A stretch of 64,000 bases of DNA, taken from NCBI GenBank assembly GCA_030562195.1, contig CM060202.1, forward strand, positions 8,246,001 to 8,310,000, in the 5' to 3' direction. The notes below the pieces were generated by a model, which worked only from the letters and a program-made list of their open reading frames with translations, did no database searches and was not told the DNA's origin. Made by a program: the position numbers and the translations under genes. This document shows, one piece after another, positions 48,301 to 63,300 of this stretch (its first letter is position 1; every line of letters starts with the position of its first letter). The DNA is from Nipponacmea schrenckii (lineage: Eukaryota; Mollusca; Gastropoda; Lottiidae).

Positions 48301-51300
48301 ATTTTAAAAACATATTGACAGATAGTGTTAGTACGGTTAGTCTGAAGGGGTGCAGTGATTAAAAGCCTTACACTATATACATGACATGGAAAGGTTCTTA
48401 TAGCTGATTTAACCAAGCTTATGCCTCATCACTGTGTACTTTTTTACCTTAAATTTTATTAGCAAGAAAACATATTTACAGTAAACATTAAACATTAAAC
48501 ATAGAAACAAAAATAAACAAGGATAACAAACTACTATTTGTAGCTATATACATGACAAAATATATTACACAAGGGAGATAAATAAAAAAAATGAAAAAAA
48601 AAAAGTTGAAAAAGTGCGCATTAGTTTCGGAATTTTACAGTATAGGTGCATGTTTCAGAATTTGGAAAAAAAGGTTTAAAATTTTGAATTTGGAGAAATG
48701 GTTTCAAGGTATAGTAATAGTAAATTTTTCTAAAGTTTTTTGCCAAATATTAATAATTTATAGCCAAAGGGAAAGTTTTTATGAGCTTAAAATAGTTTAC
48801 ATAGTGAAAAATGGTTGAAAATAAAATAAGGTAATTTTGAATTTAGGTGCTTTAAAAAAGATTATTAAGAAGTAAATCTACTTTCTGTAGATAATATGTA
48901 CATATATAAAAAGTTAAAAACACAATAAAGGAAAAAAGAACAGAACCTGTAGATATAAGAAAACACAAATCAAATAAGAAACTAGGTAGGAAAATAAAAG
49001 TAAACAATAATCGTCTACTACCTGTAGAAGAGAAAAACCACATGCCAAATAGAAAGATCTTAACTAATAGTGCTGAAAAGAGAAAGAAGAAAGTTAGAGA
49101 CGTTTAAAATTTTTGCAAAATCGGTAGATAAGTTAGTCGTTTAGAAGTTTGATATTGAGATTCCTGTTGGACCAGAGAGTGAAAGTGAAAGTATATATAA
49201 AAGGAAAGAATTTAGGATCAGTGTTAAGAAATAGAGTTGATTCAGAAATGGAAAAGTCAGAAGTACAGAGAGAGTTATTTACATACGTATTTACAAATTG
49301 TCGAAATGGTCTTATCGCTTTACAAGTTAAAAACAGGTGCTCGAGAGTTTCGGTGCCATATTTACAGTAATTACATGTGGTGATTAGGTGCCCTAGACGT
49401 GCTGATAAAACTTTTTTAGTGGGTTGCGCATCATGCAGAGATAGAAATAAAAAGTCCTTCAATTTACTGTCATTTATCGTGGCTAAATTTTTCCAAGTTT
49501 GTTTGAAATCTATAAACAGGTGCATAATAACAGTTTTTAACTTAGTAGTGCGTGTAGAAAGAAGAGCTTTTATTCAAATTATTTATTCAAATTTCTAAGG
49601 TTAAGATGGTGTTCTTTTTTAATTTTGAGTAGCGTTATAAATTTTGAAGGATAATAAAGTGTATGTGTATCTGCCAAATTAAAGTCAATCGTGTTTTTGA
49701 GAGAAATTCCTAGCCAATATTTGAAAAGTGACACCCACGGATTTTGATTGCCAATTATGACTTGGGATATCTGTTGTAATTGCATTGCCAAAATTTTAAG
49801 TTCTAAATTGGGGATCCCAAGCTCATACAGGCAGTGTTATCAAGAGAAATGCATAATATAACAAGACTAAGCAATATATATAGTAAATAAATGAGTAGCA
49901 ATTAAGAGTGTTATGAGGCCATAGAATTACGAAGCGTTTTAATGGTTCTTTTCCATTCATTTAGTACCGTAATTATTAAGCCAAGCTAATCAGCAATAAC
50001 AGCACACCGTTGTGATATAAGCCTATAGACTCATGTGTGTTTTGATTTATCCACGTTTAATGTTTATATAACTCATTTTGTTAGACTGCAATATACATGT
50101 TAATATAAAAGACATATATTGAAATAGCAAGAAAAATTCCTAGTTTGAGATACTTTTGATAAATTATGCATTTTGTGTATATTTCTTGTACTTATGAATA
50201 TTATTTACATCTCTTCAATGTTAGGAGTAATTATGAGGTCATGGTCAGGGTGGACATGTGCAGTGATAAGCGTCACCTGTGCCATAGGTATAAACAAGTC
50301 AGTTGATTGTATAATGTTGTATGAGTAACATATCATGAAATGAATAAATATATGATGTTTTAAACTTGTGCTATTGATGGAAATGGATCTGGGTCTTTCA
50401 TTTAAGACCCATATTTACCCTCCCAAAATTCTGAACCTTTCTCTTTAAAAGTGGGATTGTGCACCATCTTCAACAAGATAATTAACAAGATAATCAACAA
50501 GATAATTAACAAGATAATTAACAAGATGATTAATAAGATGGTTAACAGGAATGATCTGAATTCTTGTATTCATTTGTACACATTTTTCTTCAATATTGGT
50601 TAACACTTTAATCTTAGTTAAAATTAATTGATCTTTTCTATACTTATTTATAATTTGAAAAAAAGAACAAATCTTCATGATATTTAATTTAACCATGGAC
50701 TTATTATAATTTTTTAGGGTTTACAGATAGAACTGAAGATTATTCAGAATTTACGGATGAGGTATGAATTTTAGAAAATATGAATATGATTAAGCAACGG
50801 GTTTAAATTGAGAACATAAGGATATAAATTTCTTCACAATTTCAATCAATTTTTATAATTTTCATTTGGTATCTTAATTGCTGGAAACATTCCATTCTAT
50901 ATAAGTCATATCAGATCATTTCAGATTACTTATTGAAAATTCAGATGGTATGACTTAATTTAAGTTATCTGTATTACTTCCCATTGGTACCACAGAGCCT
51001 ACATATACAGCAATCTTTGCCTTCTGAACTAATATTGAGTAATTATAATAGTACGTAAGTCTGCTCATGAGACTCAACTTTATTTTAGTAATACTAGCTC
51101 CAACAACACAACAAATATTGTATTTTTGTCAAATATTTACAGTTTAAAACTCCAAGTTTAGCTATGGTACCTTCTATCCCACCTCCATTAAGTGATTTAT
51201 TAACAGAGAGAGAAAATGATTTAACAGAAGAAATGGATGAACAGAAGGCTGAATTAATGGATGAACAGTCAGAAATGGTGGATCTTGATAAGGTAGGAAT

Positions 51301-54300
51301 TTACTTACTGTCAGTATGATATTTGTCAAGTCAAAGTCAATTTATTAAGCATTTTTCAATAATCAAATGCATCTTTATGTACAAATACTTAGATATTTAT
51401 TTATGTTATTTACGGCAGCAGTTTTATTTACTGATGAATAGACCTCTTATTGGCCAAGTTTAAAATGTTCAAATTTTATGTTCATTCTAAGACCTATTAT
51501 CCCATTAATACATATGCCAATAAGTGATATCAAATAGTTTTAAACCCACATATCTCTTTCAGGCTTGGCAAGATGTTCAGATACCAACCACTGCTACATA
51601 CGAAGATATTGTTAGCATCCATGGTTACGAAAAGACCTTAGAAAACCGATCAGAGCCAGCCCCTAACACCAAGAAAGGTCCATCTGTTTATTCTTCTTCT
51701 GTATCATTTCTGTCCACATGGGCACCCTCAAAAAATCCAAATAACAAACCAGAGTCTGTGGCAGAAACTGAACAGAAACCAGCTAAAAGTATTCATCATT
51801 TCTGCACTATGACATCTGAATTCCAATTGCCGAAACAGTTTCTGCAGATAGGTAGAAAGTATCATACACCAGATAGATTTGTAGGAGTTTATCCTGATCA
51901 ACCATATAGGGTATGTATCTCTTAACCTTCATCTCAGTAGATTCAATGTGTATCAATTTCACTGAGCTATTCTGCATTAAAACATATAATGTTGTGTAAG
52001 TGATTTCTTGCCATTTTGGACACATTCATAAATAGTAAAGGAAAAAAGAAAGAAAGAACTATATTTTACAAGGATAACAACTTAGGTTCACAAGTCCACC
52101 GTGACAGGGATCCTTTCTACCAGCTAGTCCTTGGCCAAACCTCTTGGCATTGATATTTCCTGGATTATCCGTACCAATTTACAGCTGGTTGGACTGGAAT
52201 TATGAGTGAAGATGACTTATTCAAGGTCATCTGACTATCACACGCCGATCGAGATTAGAACTCACGTCCGACATTTTCAACGTATCCAAGCAAATGACGT
52301 CAAGGTTTCATCTTAAGGGAATGTTAAAAATTGTTATCATTTGAATTGATTTCACAATGGAGGTAAAACAGATAATGTTTGTGTAGGTGATTTCTTGCCA
52401 TCTTGGATCCATTCATAAATAGTAAAGGTTTCATCATCTTAAGGTAGTTTTTAAAATTTGTATCATTTGATTTAATTTAACATTTTTGTATCTAGTTTGG
52501 CAGAAAGGGACCAGTGTTGCCAGAGCCAATACCAGAGTCACCAGAGCAGTCAGTGAAATCTGAAGAAAGATTAGTCAATGCAGCACAAAGAATATTAAAA
52601 GAGGCTCAACAACTTGGTGAAAAGACTAATACATTGGAAGACTGGCAGAAGAGAGCTGACACTTTGGTGAGTTATGAATTCTATAGAATTTTAGTATTTG
52701 GTATGCTTATCAAGATCATTGTCAGTAAGACCTTGCCCATTATCAATAAAAGAAGGGACTGCCGTTCACTTTATCCAAATAATTTGGTATGAAACTTTGA
52801 ACAAATTTTAACATTTTTTAAATGGCAGAAAGCGAAACATGGTTTGAGGCTTTAGGGCTTTCTTCAATAGAAATTAAGAAAAGATGGCAACTACAGAAAA
52901 AATTAGAATTTTGCATGGTTCCTTTCTCCCAAATCTAATTGATCTTGCCTTCATTATGATGCACCAGTGATTGCCAGCTAGGACAATAAATTTCTGCTCA
53001 GTGGTAGTTTTTTCGTGTCTGCATAGTAAGCTATAATCAGTTTAAACTGTTGTTTCCTTGACAACAGAATTTCTAATAAGGAATATGTGTCAAGCTTTGT
53101 ATTTTCTTCTTTTTTACAGTTTTCGGATAATCATAACATGGAAGCAGAGGGAAGAAAAATCTCTATAGGATTTGATGAATCTAGGGTGTACTGGGATCCA
53201 GCGCCACCTAAACTAGATGTACCACCAGCCAGGGTACGGGAAGTATTATGTCCTGATTACAAGTTACAACCTGTCCAAGCTGGTTTTGACCTGTCTTCAA
53301 GCCAGGCTTCTGATACTGATAGTGAAAATGAAGCAGAAGATCAGGTAGATTGTATGGATCCAGAAGACCAAGCTGTGTTTGACAGGTAAGGTAGTTCCGA
53401 CACATTGGGTGATAATGGTAGTTTATTTATTGTCCAAAATATCTTGACAGTAGAGCATTGGAAAAAAAATAAAAAATCACTTCTAGAATATATATTGATT
53501 TAAGAATGATGTCTTAATTACCTTTTTAAGGGTTGAAGAATTTGTCTCAAAGAATTAACCCTACTGTTTGACAGTTTGTTGCCCTTTATTAGAAAGGCCT
53601 TCGAAGTATAACGCCTTATGTTCCGCATGTACCCAAAAATAGAGGGTGCAGACATAGTTCAAAATGGACAAGCTCAAAAGAGATTTTGAATGTGATGTTT
53701 ATCCACTTTCATACATTTCAATTCAGATGGAACCAGTTCAGAACGCTCCTTTCAAAGGCCACTCTGGAGTTCGTGCAAATATATACCTTGCTAATTCATC
53801 TTTTACAGCCATTTGACTATTAGCTTAGTTGGAACAGTAACCAAAAACCTATGTACTACAGAGCTTGCATATTAAAGACCAATTCATAGCTTATTACAAT
53901 GTCCTAGTTCATTTTCTCTCATTGTTTTCCATAAAATGTGAAAATGTTTATTTTTTATTTGCACTGCATATCTACTTTAATGTCATGTAGATTATTTATA
54001 ACTTTTTTTTCAGAATTATGAGTAGACAGTATAAGTCAATGGAAGATTTGACTATATTAGATAAAGCCCAGAAAGTTTATAAAGAAAAGATAGATGAAGG
54101 GCGTATTAATCCCTACAACGGTAGAATATTATCCACACCTCAATCTGATGAAGGTTCAGAAACTACAGGTATATTCTTCTATATTTTGGTTCCTTAGTGA
54201 TATACAAAGGTTATAGCATATCTAATAACAGTACATAATGGTGAATATATATTATATAATACACACCCAGGGCCCCTTCAAACCCTTTACTTAATCTTAA

Positions 54301-57300
54301 TTGGTATTCATTATGTACTTTCACTAGTAACAGTGGACACCCTCATACCCAAACTCTTTAAATATATATTAAAATAATGTGTACCCCATTCTCACACACA
54401 TAAAAAATGCACAGTTTCACATAATTTTGTCATTTAGTAATTATAATCATCAATATTATGTGTCAAGGATAGTTTATACAATCAGCATTACAAACTACTT
54501 ATTACATTGTTAGTTGTTTATCATCATCATCAGTATTTCATGTCAAGGATAGTTTATACAATCAGCATTACAAATTACATATTACATTGTTAGTTGTTTA
54601 TCATCATCATCAGTATTTCATGTCAAGGATAGTTTATACAATCAGCATTACAAATTACATATTACATTGTTAGTTGCTTACCATCATCATCAGTATTTCA
54701 TGTCAAGGATAGTTTATACCATCAGCATTACAAACTTCTTATTACATTGTTAGTTGTTTATCATCATTATCATCAGTATTTCATGTCAAGGATAGTTTAT
54801 ACCATCAGCATTACAAACTTCTTATTGAATTGTTAGTTGTTTATCATCATCATCATCATCATCATCAGTATTTCATGTCAAGGATAGTTTATACCATCAC
54901 CATTACAAACTATATATTGAATTTATATTTCAGCAGGAGTATTACCAGCATTCAGTAGCTCATCATCATCATCAGTATTATATGTCAAGGATACATCATT
55001 TTTACCAACAGAATTTCAAATTGATGGCGTGTTGCCTGTATTTCCTCTTGTTAGGTAAGTTCCATAGAATATTGGGTTGAATTAGAGGAGAACCAGACTT
55101 AAGAGTTCAGTTCTGAAAAGTGTTACATTTAGCTGAAATTAGATTCTGATTGAATGTCTTCTGTAAAGATCCAGGAATTGTAAAGATTTCCCAAAGACAA
55201 TAATTGTAAGTCATTACTTACGTGAGAGATTGATTTTGTAGGAAAAGTAAATCCCAACCTGACCTGCTCCATGAAGATGACACTCTGTTAGTACCACAAG
55301 ATTTTACTACAGCTATGGAAGAGGTTAGTTGTCAGCCATTTTGTTCTTATTTGTTTACTGGTGTAAAAAGTGACTTTCAGTGCAAATTACAATACTTGTG
55401 GAGACAGCAAGATACAAAACAATTGTGCCGTCCACAAATAGGCCAATGAAATTCTCTTTTGGAATCCACTTTAAACTTTTTTTTCACTCAGAGTTATCAA
55501 ATGTACTGGTTTGCCAATTTCTGATGGGGATGGTCTTGAGTTTTGAATATATGAAAATTCTATAAATTACTTTAAATGTACAAAAATCACTTAATTCCTT
55601 CTAAAATACCTCAAACTATGAATTCTCTATATATGACAGAGTCTCAAAAAAAGATTAGTTGTCACTTCAATTGTCAAAATTTAGGACTCATATGGTCATA
55701 CGGATTTGAAGGCCTAAGTGATTAACTAGGCTAAAAAAAATTTTTGGAGATTAATAATAAGGATTGGTCAAACAGATAGCAAACCCGTCCCTTTAATAAT
55801 ACAGTTATACAAAATATATTACATTTAATAAATATTTAAGATTCAAGAACAGAAAGCCCAGATAGCTGATATAAGACAACGTAAAGCTAGAGGTGAAACG
55901 AGTGTTATCATACAACCCATTATACCTGAATCTATAGGCGATGATGAGGTGGGTCCTCTTTTCAATTCTTCCTTTTACCTGGTATAAGGAATAACAGGAA
56001 GATCGAAATGACTATTTTTTTTACAAGGATAACCACTTAGAGTAACCTTTCTACCAGCTGGTTCTTGAGCAAACCTCATGGCATTGATGTTTCTTGGATT
56101 ATACAAATCCATTAACTGCTGGGTCAACTGAAATAATTGAAAAAGATAGCTTATTGCAGCAAATAATTCAATGCATGCCACTGGCAAAAAAAATAATATT
56201 GTTGTGTTGTATCCAAAATGTTAAAATCTAACTATGGTTTGTTGTGTTAATCACAAACAGTTTTGTTTTCTAGAGAGTAGAATATTGTATGTTTTAGGAT
56301 GAGTTAGAAGAGACTACACCAGATATAGATGTTACAGCTCCAGCATTCTCCCCAGTTAAAGGTTAGTGAGTGTAGTCTTTTAAATCAAGATATTTCTTGA
56401 AACACAAAATTCCACTTTTGTTTGTTTACTTCGCATACCTTTTTTCCACAAATCCAATCACAGCTGTGAGCCAAAGAAAAAAGCATGTCAATGTCTGTCC
56501 CTTACGTCATTCTACAACCTTTGACCTCTTGAATCCAAGTCCGTATTTTAGACTTTAGAATACTAGAAGGCAAGGTATACTCATCCGTCTTGAACATTTA
56601 ATGCCACCTTAAGATATAGATATTGTTATCTAAGAATGCAGCCTTTTTTTAGAGAGTACTTGATTGTCTTTTTATTGAAAATGTGTTCTATTAATTGTGT
56701 CTGTTGAGAAAAGCATATATCTGACTAGATGTAATGAATTGAAGTTTTTACCGTGAAACCCCTGAACCGCATCTCTATAAACTGGCATCCCATTTAAACC
56801 CGCATATTTGAAAAGCCCTGACCGAATCACTTTATAATACATAGGAGGTAAACGCCGGTAAACCGGGAGCCCCTCTTAACCGCGAACCGGCATCTAAAAC
56901 AAGTCCCAGAGTAGTTAATCTATAGTTAATTGGTCTCTCTAAACCGGCATCTGAATTCGTATTAATTGAAGTTAATCCGTTGACGGCATGAAAGATGAAT
57001 ATGACAGGTGCTGATTAATCACTAATCCAGTTAATTACACTTTTATATATTACCACTGCTATTGTCAATACAGTGAAACCCCTCCAAACTGGCATTTATC
57101 ACAGGTTCGCCTGCTGGTTGAGATATGTTTCACTGTACCAAATAAGTAAGTTTCACAATTCTGTTTATCTGTTAATAATTTGAAGTAATGAGTGTATTAT
57201 TTTGTTTTCTGTTCCTCTGTAGAATATAAAATGACACCAGCAGAAAAAGCTTTAGAAGCAGGAAGAAGTTATGTGACTTTACCAAGAAAACAGTAAGTGA

Positions 57301-60300
57301 TGATGAGACGAGATTTTTAGCTATTATTATATCCTTCCAGCATTTTTTCCATATGTTTCTGATTTTCTATGTCTATATCTATGAAATTTTAATTTTAGAA
57401 AAAAGAAAAAGAAGGGTCCAGTAGATATGTCTCGAATAGAAGCAATAGAAAATTTCCTAGCTACGGAGCCGAATCAACTAGTACGGTCTAAATCCTATAC
57501 AGAATTACCACGTGTAGTAGAGAGAGAACTACGAGTGCCATTGTAAGTTGAAATGATTACAATTTTTGAAGGGCTAGTTTAATTCATCAAGAGTTTTTCC
57601 ATAATTAATTGCATTTTTATGGATAATTACTAAGTTTTTTGGATTTATTTGATTCTGTTATGTTATTCTAAATTGCAGTATTCCTTTCAAAGGATAAACT
57701 CCTCTCATATTTATATTGGTTTTGTCTTCTTTCAGTTTGATATATAATAACATTTGTATTTTGAATTCAGGCATGTCAGAAGTGAAATGAGAAGAAGCAG
57801 ACCTAATCTATTAGATTTTAATGAGTATGCTAAACAAGGTGATTTAAAGTAGGTATTTCCTTGGAGACGCATTGTTAACCTTAGCGTCCAGTGTTCGATC
57901 GCAGCAATGGTCGAAATGAACCTTCAGCTTTTTCATCCCAGTTTCCTCTTGTCAGTGATGCAGGTCAGAGAGAAGGGATGGGACAATAAACTGAGGCCGA
58001 GTTGGCTTCAGTCTGTGCAAGTTAAAGATCCCTTGATAGTCTCAAAAAGCGTAAGCTAATGCCAATTCCTTTCAAAAATTCACTCAATGCACACTTCATG
58101 GCGTTGCCTATCTTTATTAGCTCATAAGGTGTAGAAAAGTAGAACGTTAAACTCCATTGATTTAATTTCATTTCCTCACAGACTTGTTAGACTTGTTAGC
58201 AAGATAACTTAATTTAGTTAGAGGATTTTCCACAGAGGCAGGTTAAACTGATTGGGTTGTTTTGCTGCTGATTACAATCAGATCATGTTTTGTTGAAACA
58301 CTTATTACAGCTGTCAAACATGATCGCAAATTAATGTCTGGTTCATTTTTGTTAGGAAAGATGAAGATGAACGAGAATGGGTACGAGATATCTGGAATAT
58401 CTGGTTTGATGAACTGTATCCACCAACACCATCAGGTTCAGAAGGTGAAGAGGAAGAAGTGGTAGAAGAAAAGATGTCCCTTCTAGAGAAACTAACTTTA
58501 CTTAAACCTAAAACACCTAAAGAAAACAAGAGGTAAGTTGTAAGAACTTTGTTGTGTCAAGTATTCATAGCAAGCTGTAATGTTTCCTGCAGCATTTCAG
58601 CATGACAGTTTATGCAAAAAATTCTGTGGACATACAGTAGAAAATAGTCACTTTGTGTTGTCCAAAAATCTCTGATGGTAAACAAGTGGTAAATAAAATA
58701 TCCTATGGCTTATAGATTTACGCAAGAAAATGGGTATGGACACATATTTAGAAATACAATCCTTTTAGTTTATTATTGCAAATTTTCATATCAGACGGGC
58801 ATCTGTACAGAGTGTATTATCAGATATAGATGTCTTACAACCAATAGAGGATACAGAGGAGAATGCTGAGATTTTAGGGGTAGGGACTCTTTATATTTTT
58901 TATTTAAACAGATTGTTTAAAGCATGAATCTTCACCATTCCATTTATTGGTTTGTGGTTTTTTGTTTTTCACCGAAACTAAGTATTTGATGATGTCTCTA
59001 ATCGCAAAGAGCTTTCTGTGACACAAAGGTTTTTTGCAATTATTGGTGCAGTAACCATAGATGTCTGATTACAAATTCGAATGGTGCAAATTGATAAAAG
59101 TTTCTTAGTGGGGAAAGTGGCGAAAACCAAATGCTATATTTAGAAAGCTCTTATTCAAAACTCATCTGTAACATAGTGCCATACCAAATACAGAATGCAA
59201 AAGTCAAAATACTCGAAACATCTTTACAAAATACATATAACCTCTTAAAGCACCATGAGATAGGCTCTATGTCATGTAATACTTAGGGTAGATGTTTCAG
59301 GTTGTAAAGTCAATTGTATGGCTTTCTCCTGCCATATTGTACACATGGAAAACGTCTTCACAACCCCTTTCCAACTTGTGTTATAATATATAAACATAAA
59401 TGTACTGCAGATTTTTATTTTAATCACAACAGCTTTTCATCTCTGAAATCTGATAAATCTAAATCTTATCTGCATAATTTGTTCTTATTGGTAGATTTTA
59501 CGAGATGAAATAGAGAAAGTTAGTAAAATTATAGAAGAAGCTGATAAACCTTCAGCATTTAATTACTGTCGAAGAGGTGCCTTATATAGAAAGGTAGGCC
59601 ATTTTTTATTATCAGTACTTTTTTTTATTCTTCTTATGTATATTAGTAGATAGATTTACACATGTATTTTCCATTTAATTTTTTTTTTCAAATTTTAGAT
59701 TGGTCAGCTGAAGAAATCTGGTGATGATTTGAATAGGTAAGGTTTCAAGTCTTTAAGATGATTTTTAGGCATTATAAGCAATTTAATTGATCATTGATCA
59801 ATATAGTGCATTGGGATGTGACTGTCCCAATATGGAAATGTTTAATCATCGGCAATTTACATATAAAATTCTAGAAAACCTCTTTACAATCCTTTGAAAG
59901 CATCACCAATATAAATATATATATAAAAATAAATATAATCAAAAACTTGAAAGTCTTTACAATTTGTTTCGTATATTTCAGAGCCATAGAAATAGAACCT
60001 TTATTACTTGATGCTTATTGGCACCGACATTTACTTCATATTTTACAAGATAAAAAACAAGCAGCACTGGATGATTTACAGTATATCATGAAGAAAAATA
60101 ACAAACATGGTGGAGCTTATAGATCTATGTAAGTTAGGTTGTAATTTATAGATCTATGTAAGTTGGGTTATAGTTTATAGATCCATTTAAGTTGAGTTAT
60201 AGTTTATAGATCTATGTAAGTTGGGTTATAGTTTATAGATCTATGTAAGTTAGGTTATAGTTTATAGATATATCTAAGTCGGGTTATGTATTTTAGATCT

Positions 60301-63300
60301 ATGTAAGTTGGGTTATGTATTTTAGATCTATGTAAGTTGGGTTATGTATTTTAGATCTATGTAAGTTGGGTTATAGTTAATAGATCTATGTAAGTTGGAT
60401 TATTATTTACAGATCTATGTAAGTTGGGTTATGTATTATGGATCTATGTAAGTTGGGTTATAGTTTATAGATCTCTGTAAAATGGGTTATGTATTATAGG
60501 TCTATAATGGGTTATAGTTTATAGATCTATGTAAGTTGGGTAAAGTTTATAGATCTATGTAAGTTGGACTATAGTTTAAAGATCTATGTAAGTTGGGTTA
60601 TAGTTTATAGATCTATGTTAGTTGGGTTATTGTTTATAGATCTATGTAAGTTTGGTTATAGTTTATAGATCTATGTAAGTTGTGCTATGTTTTATAGATC
60701 TATTTAAGTTGAATTATGTATTATAGATATGTGTAAGTTAGGTTATAGTTTATAGATCTATGTAAGTTAGGTTATAGTTTATAGATCTCTGTAAAATGGG
60801 TTATGTATTATAGGTATATAATGGGTTATAGTTTATAGATCTATGTAAGTTTGGTTATAGTTTATAGATCTATGTATGTTGGGCTATAGTTTAAAGATCT
60901 ATGTAAGTTGGGTTATAGTTTATAGATCTATGTTAGTTGGGTTATGTATTATATATATGTGTAAGTTAGGTTATAGTTTATAGATCTATGTAAGTTGGGT
61001 ATAGTTTATAGATCTAAGTAAGTTGGGTTAAAGTTTATAGATCTATGTAAATTGGTTATAGTTTATAGATCTATGTAAGTTGGGATATAACTTTTAGATC
61101 TCTGTAAGTTTCGATATAACTTATAGATCTATGTAAGTTAGGTTATGTATTATAGGTCTATATTAGTTGGGTTATAGTTTATAGATCTATGTAAGTTGGG
61201 TAAAGTTTATAGATCTATGTAAGTAAGGTTATAGTTTATAGATCTATGTAAATTGGTTATAGTTTATAGATCTATATAAATTGGTTATAGTTTATAGATC
61301 TATGTAAGTTGGGATATAACTTTTAGATCTCTGTAAGTTTGGATATAACTTATAGATCTATGTAAGTTGGGTTATAGTTTATAGATCTCTAAGTTTGGCT
61401 ATGTTTTATATATCTATTTAAGCTGGGTTATGTATTATAGGTCTATGTAAGTTGGTTATAGTTTATAAATCAATGTAAGTTGGGTTATAGTTTATAGGTC
61501 TATGTTAGTTGGGTTATAGTTTATAGATCTATGTTAGGTGGGTATAGTTTAAAGGTCTGTGTAAGTTGGGATATAGTTTATAGATCTATGTAAGTTGGGT
61601 TATAGTTTATAAATCTATGTAAGTTGGGTTATAGTTTATAGATCTATCTAAGTTGGGTTATAGTTTATAGATCTATGTAAGTTGGGATATAGTTTATATG
61701 TTAAAATTACCTTTTAATCTGTTGATCCTGTTTTTCGTTTCATTGAGGAGGTCAATGGTACTTTTTCAAAAACATTTTGCCTATGACAATATGACAATGT
61801 GTGATGTCAAATTTTATATTCTTTGACATTATTATTTCTGAAAACATAAGTTAACATATCATTAATATTATTGTAGGGCTGAGATTTATCGTAAACAAGG
61901 TGATGTTACAATGGCCATAGTCAACTTTACTCAAGCCATCAAATTTAATCCTACAGATCATGAAGCATATTTTCAGAGAGCTCAGATGTATGAACAGGTA
62001 TTATAGCAATTTTGTTATATATTTATAATCTATGCTTCTTATGAAGTTGTTTTGTTTATTGGTTTCCTAGTTGTCTGTCTTTTTGGGGCATGGCTTCGCT
62101 TCGGGGGATTAATTAATAAGGCAATGATAATATTATTACGGGTGAGATTAACGCGTGTCACGGGCAATTAAAATACAAGTCAAGAATATTTTATTGATTT
62201 TTGGTAAAGAATTTTAAAATAGAAAACGGTAGGCCCCATGAAAATTATGGTTACAGGAAGAAAAAAAAATCGGTAGATTTGGGTCACCCGGCGGTAGATC
62301 AGAAGACAACATCCAAAAGCAGTAGAAACCCAACAAAATCGGTACATTACACATGTCTGAGATGTGACCCTCTAAAAACATCATTTGAAATTGTCCGAAA
62401 ATGTACGAATGGGAAAAATAAAATCATGATCCCTGGGCTTAAGGCTCAACACTATTGCAATCAGCAAATTTTATTATGTATTATTGCCCTTGTTCTTAAT
62501 TTTCTTGCCAATACAAAAGGGTACTAGTCTCTTAAAATATTTGTTGAAACTGGGATAAAATTAAGAATGAACCCTTCTGAAAATCAGAAAAACTACAAAA
62601 TATTAAATGAGTTATTGCCCTTGTTCTTAATTTACTTGTGGACACGAAAGGGGAATAGTCTCTTAAATGATTTTGATGAAACTTGGTGTGAGTGTTTGTA
62701 ATCAACAAAATATATAGAATGTGAGTTATTGTCCTTGTTCTAAAAACAGCAATAAGTTACGTGTGTGAACACTTTAGAGGGCTTGTTTCTAGATACATTT
62801 TGACTAATCTGTTATAGCCCTTGAATAAGTTAATATTTGTCAGTGTCTTATGTTACCTTAGATTTAATGAATTGTATTGATTATGTTAGAGAGGTGAAAT
62901 GTTATTAGCCCTGGAAGATTATACCACATGTAAAAGAATAATGCCAAGTAGAACTGATGCCATTATGAAACACGGACTGTATTATTTTGAACATGAGTAA
63001 GTATATATGTTTGATTGATTATAAATGATATCATATATATATGTTCTGACATATTAACAATGCATATTATTACTAATAAAACAGGCCTCTTATGCAATAA
63101 TAAGGAGGATGTTTTTTTTCCTCTGCTGAAATTTAAAAGAAGACAGAAATCATGCATTTTTAAAGTTTTGACTGCTTATAGCAATGCATATTATTACTAT
63201 TTGGAGTTATTGCCCTTGACTGTGACAATTCGTCAAATTTGGCTACTTATGCAGTAAAAGGGAGGATGTTTTTTACTCTTTTGAAATTTAGAAAAAGACA

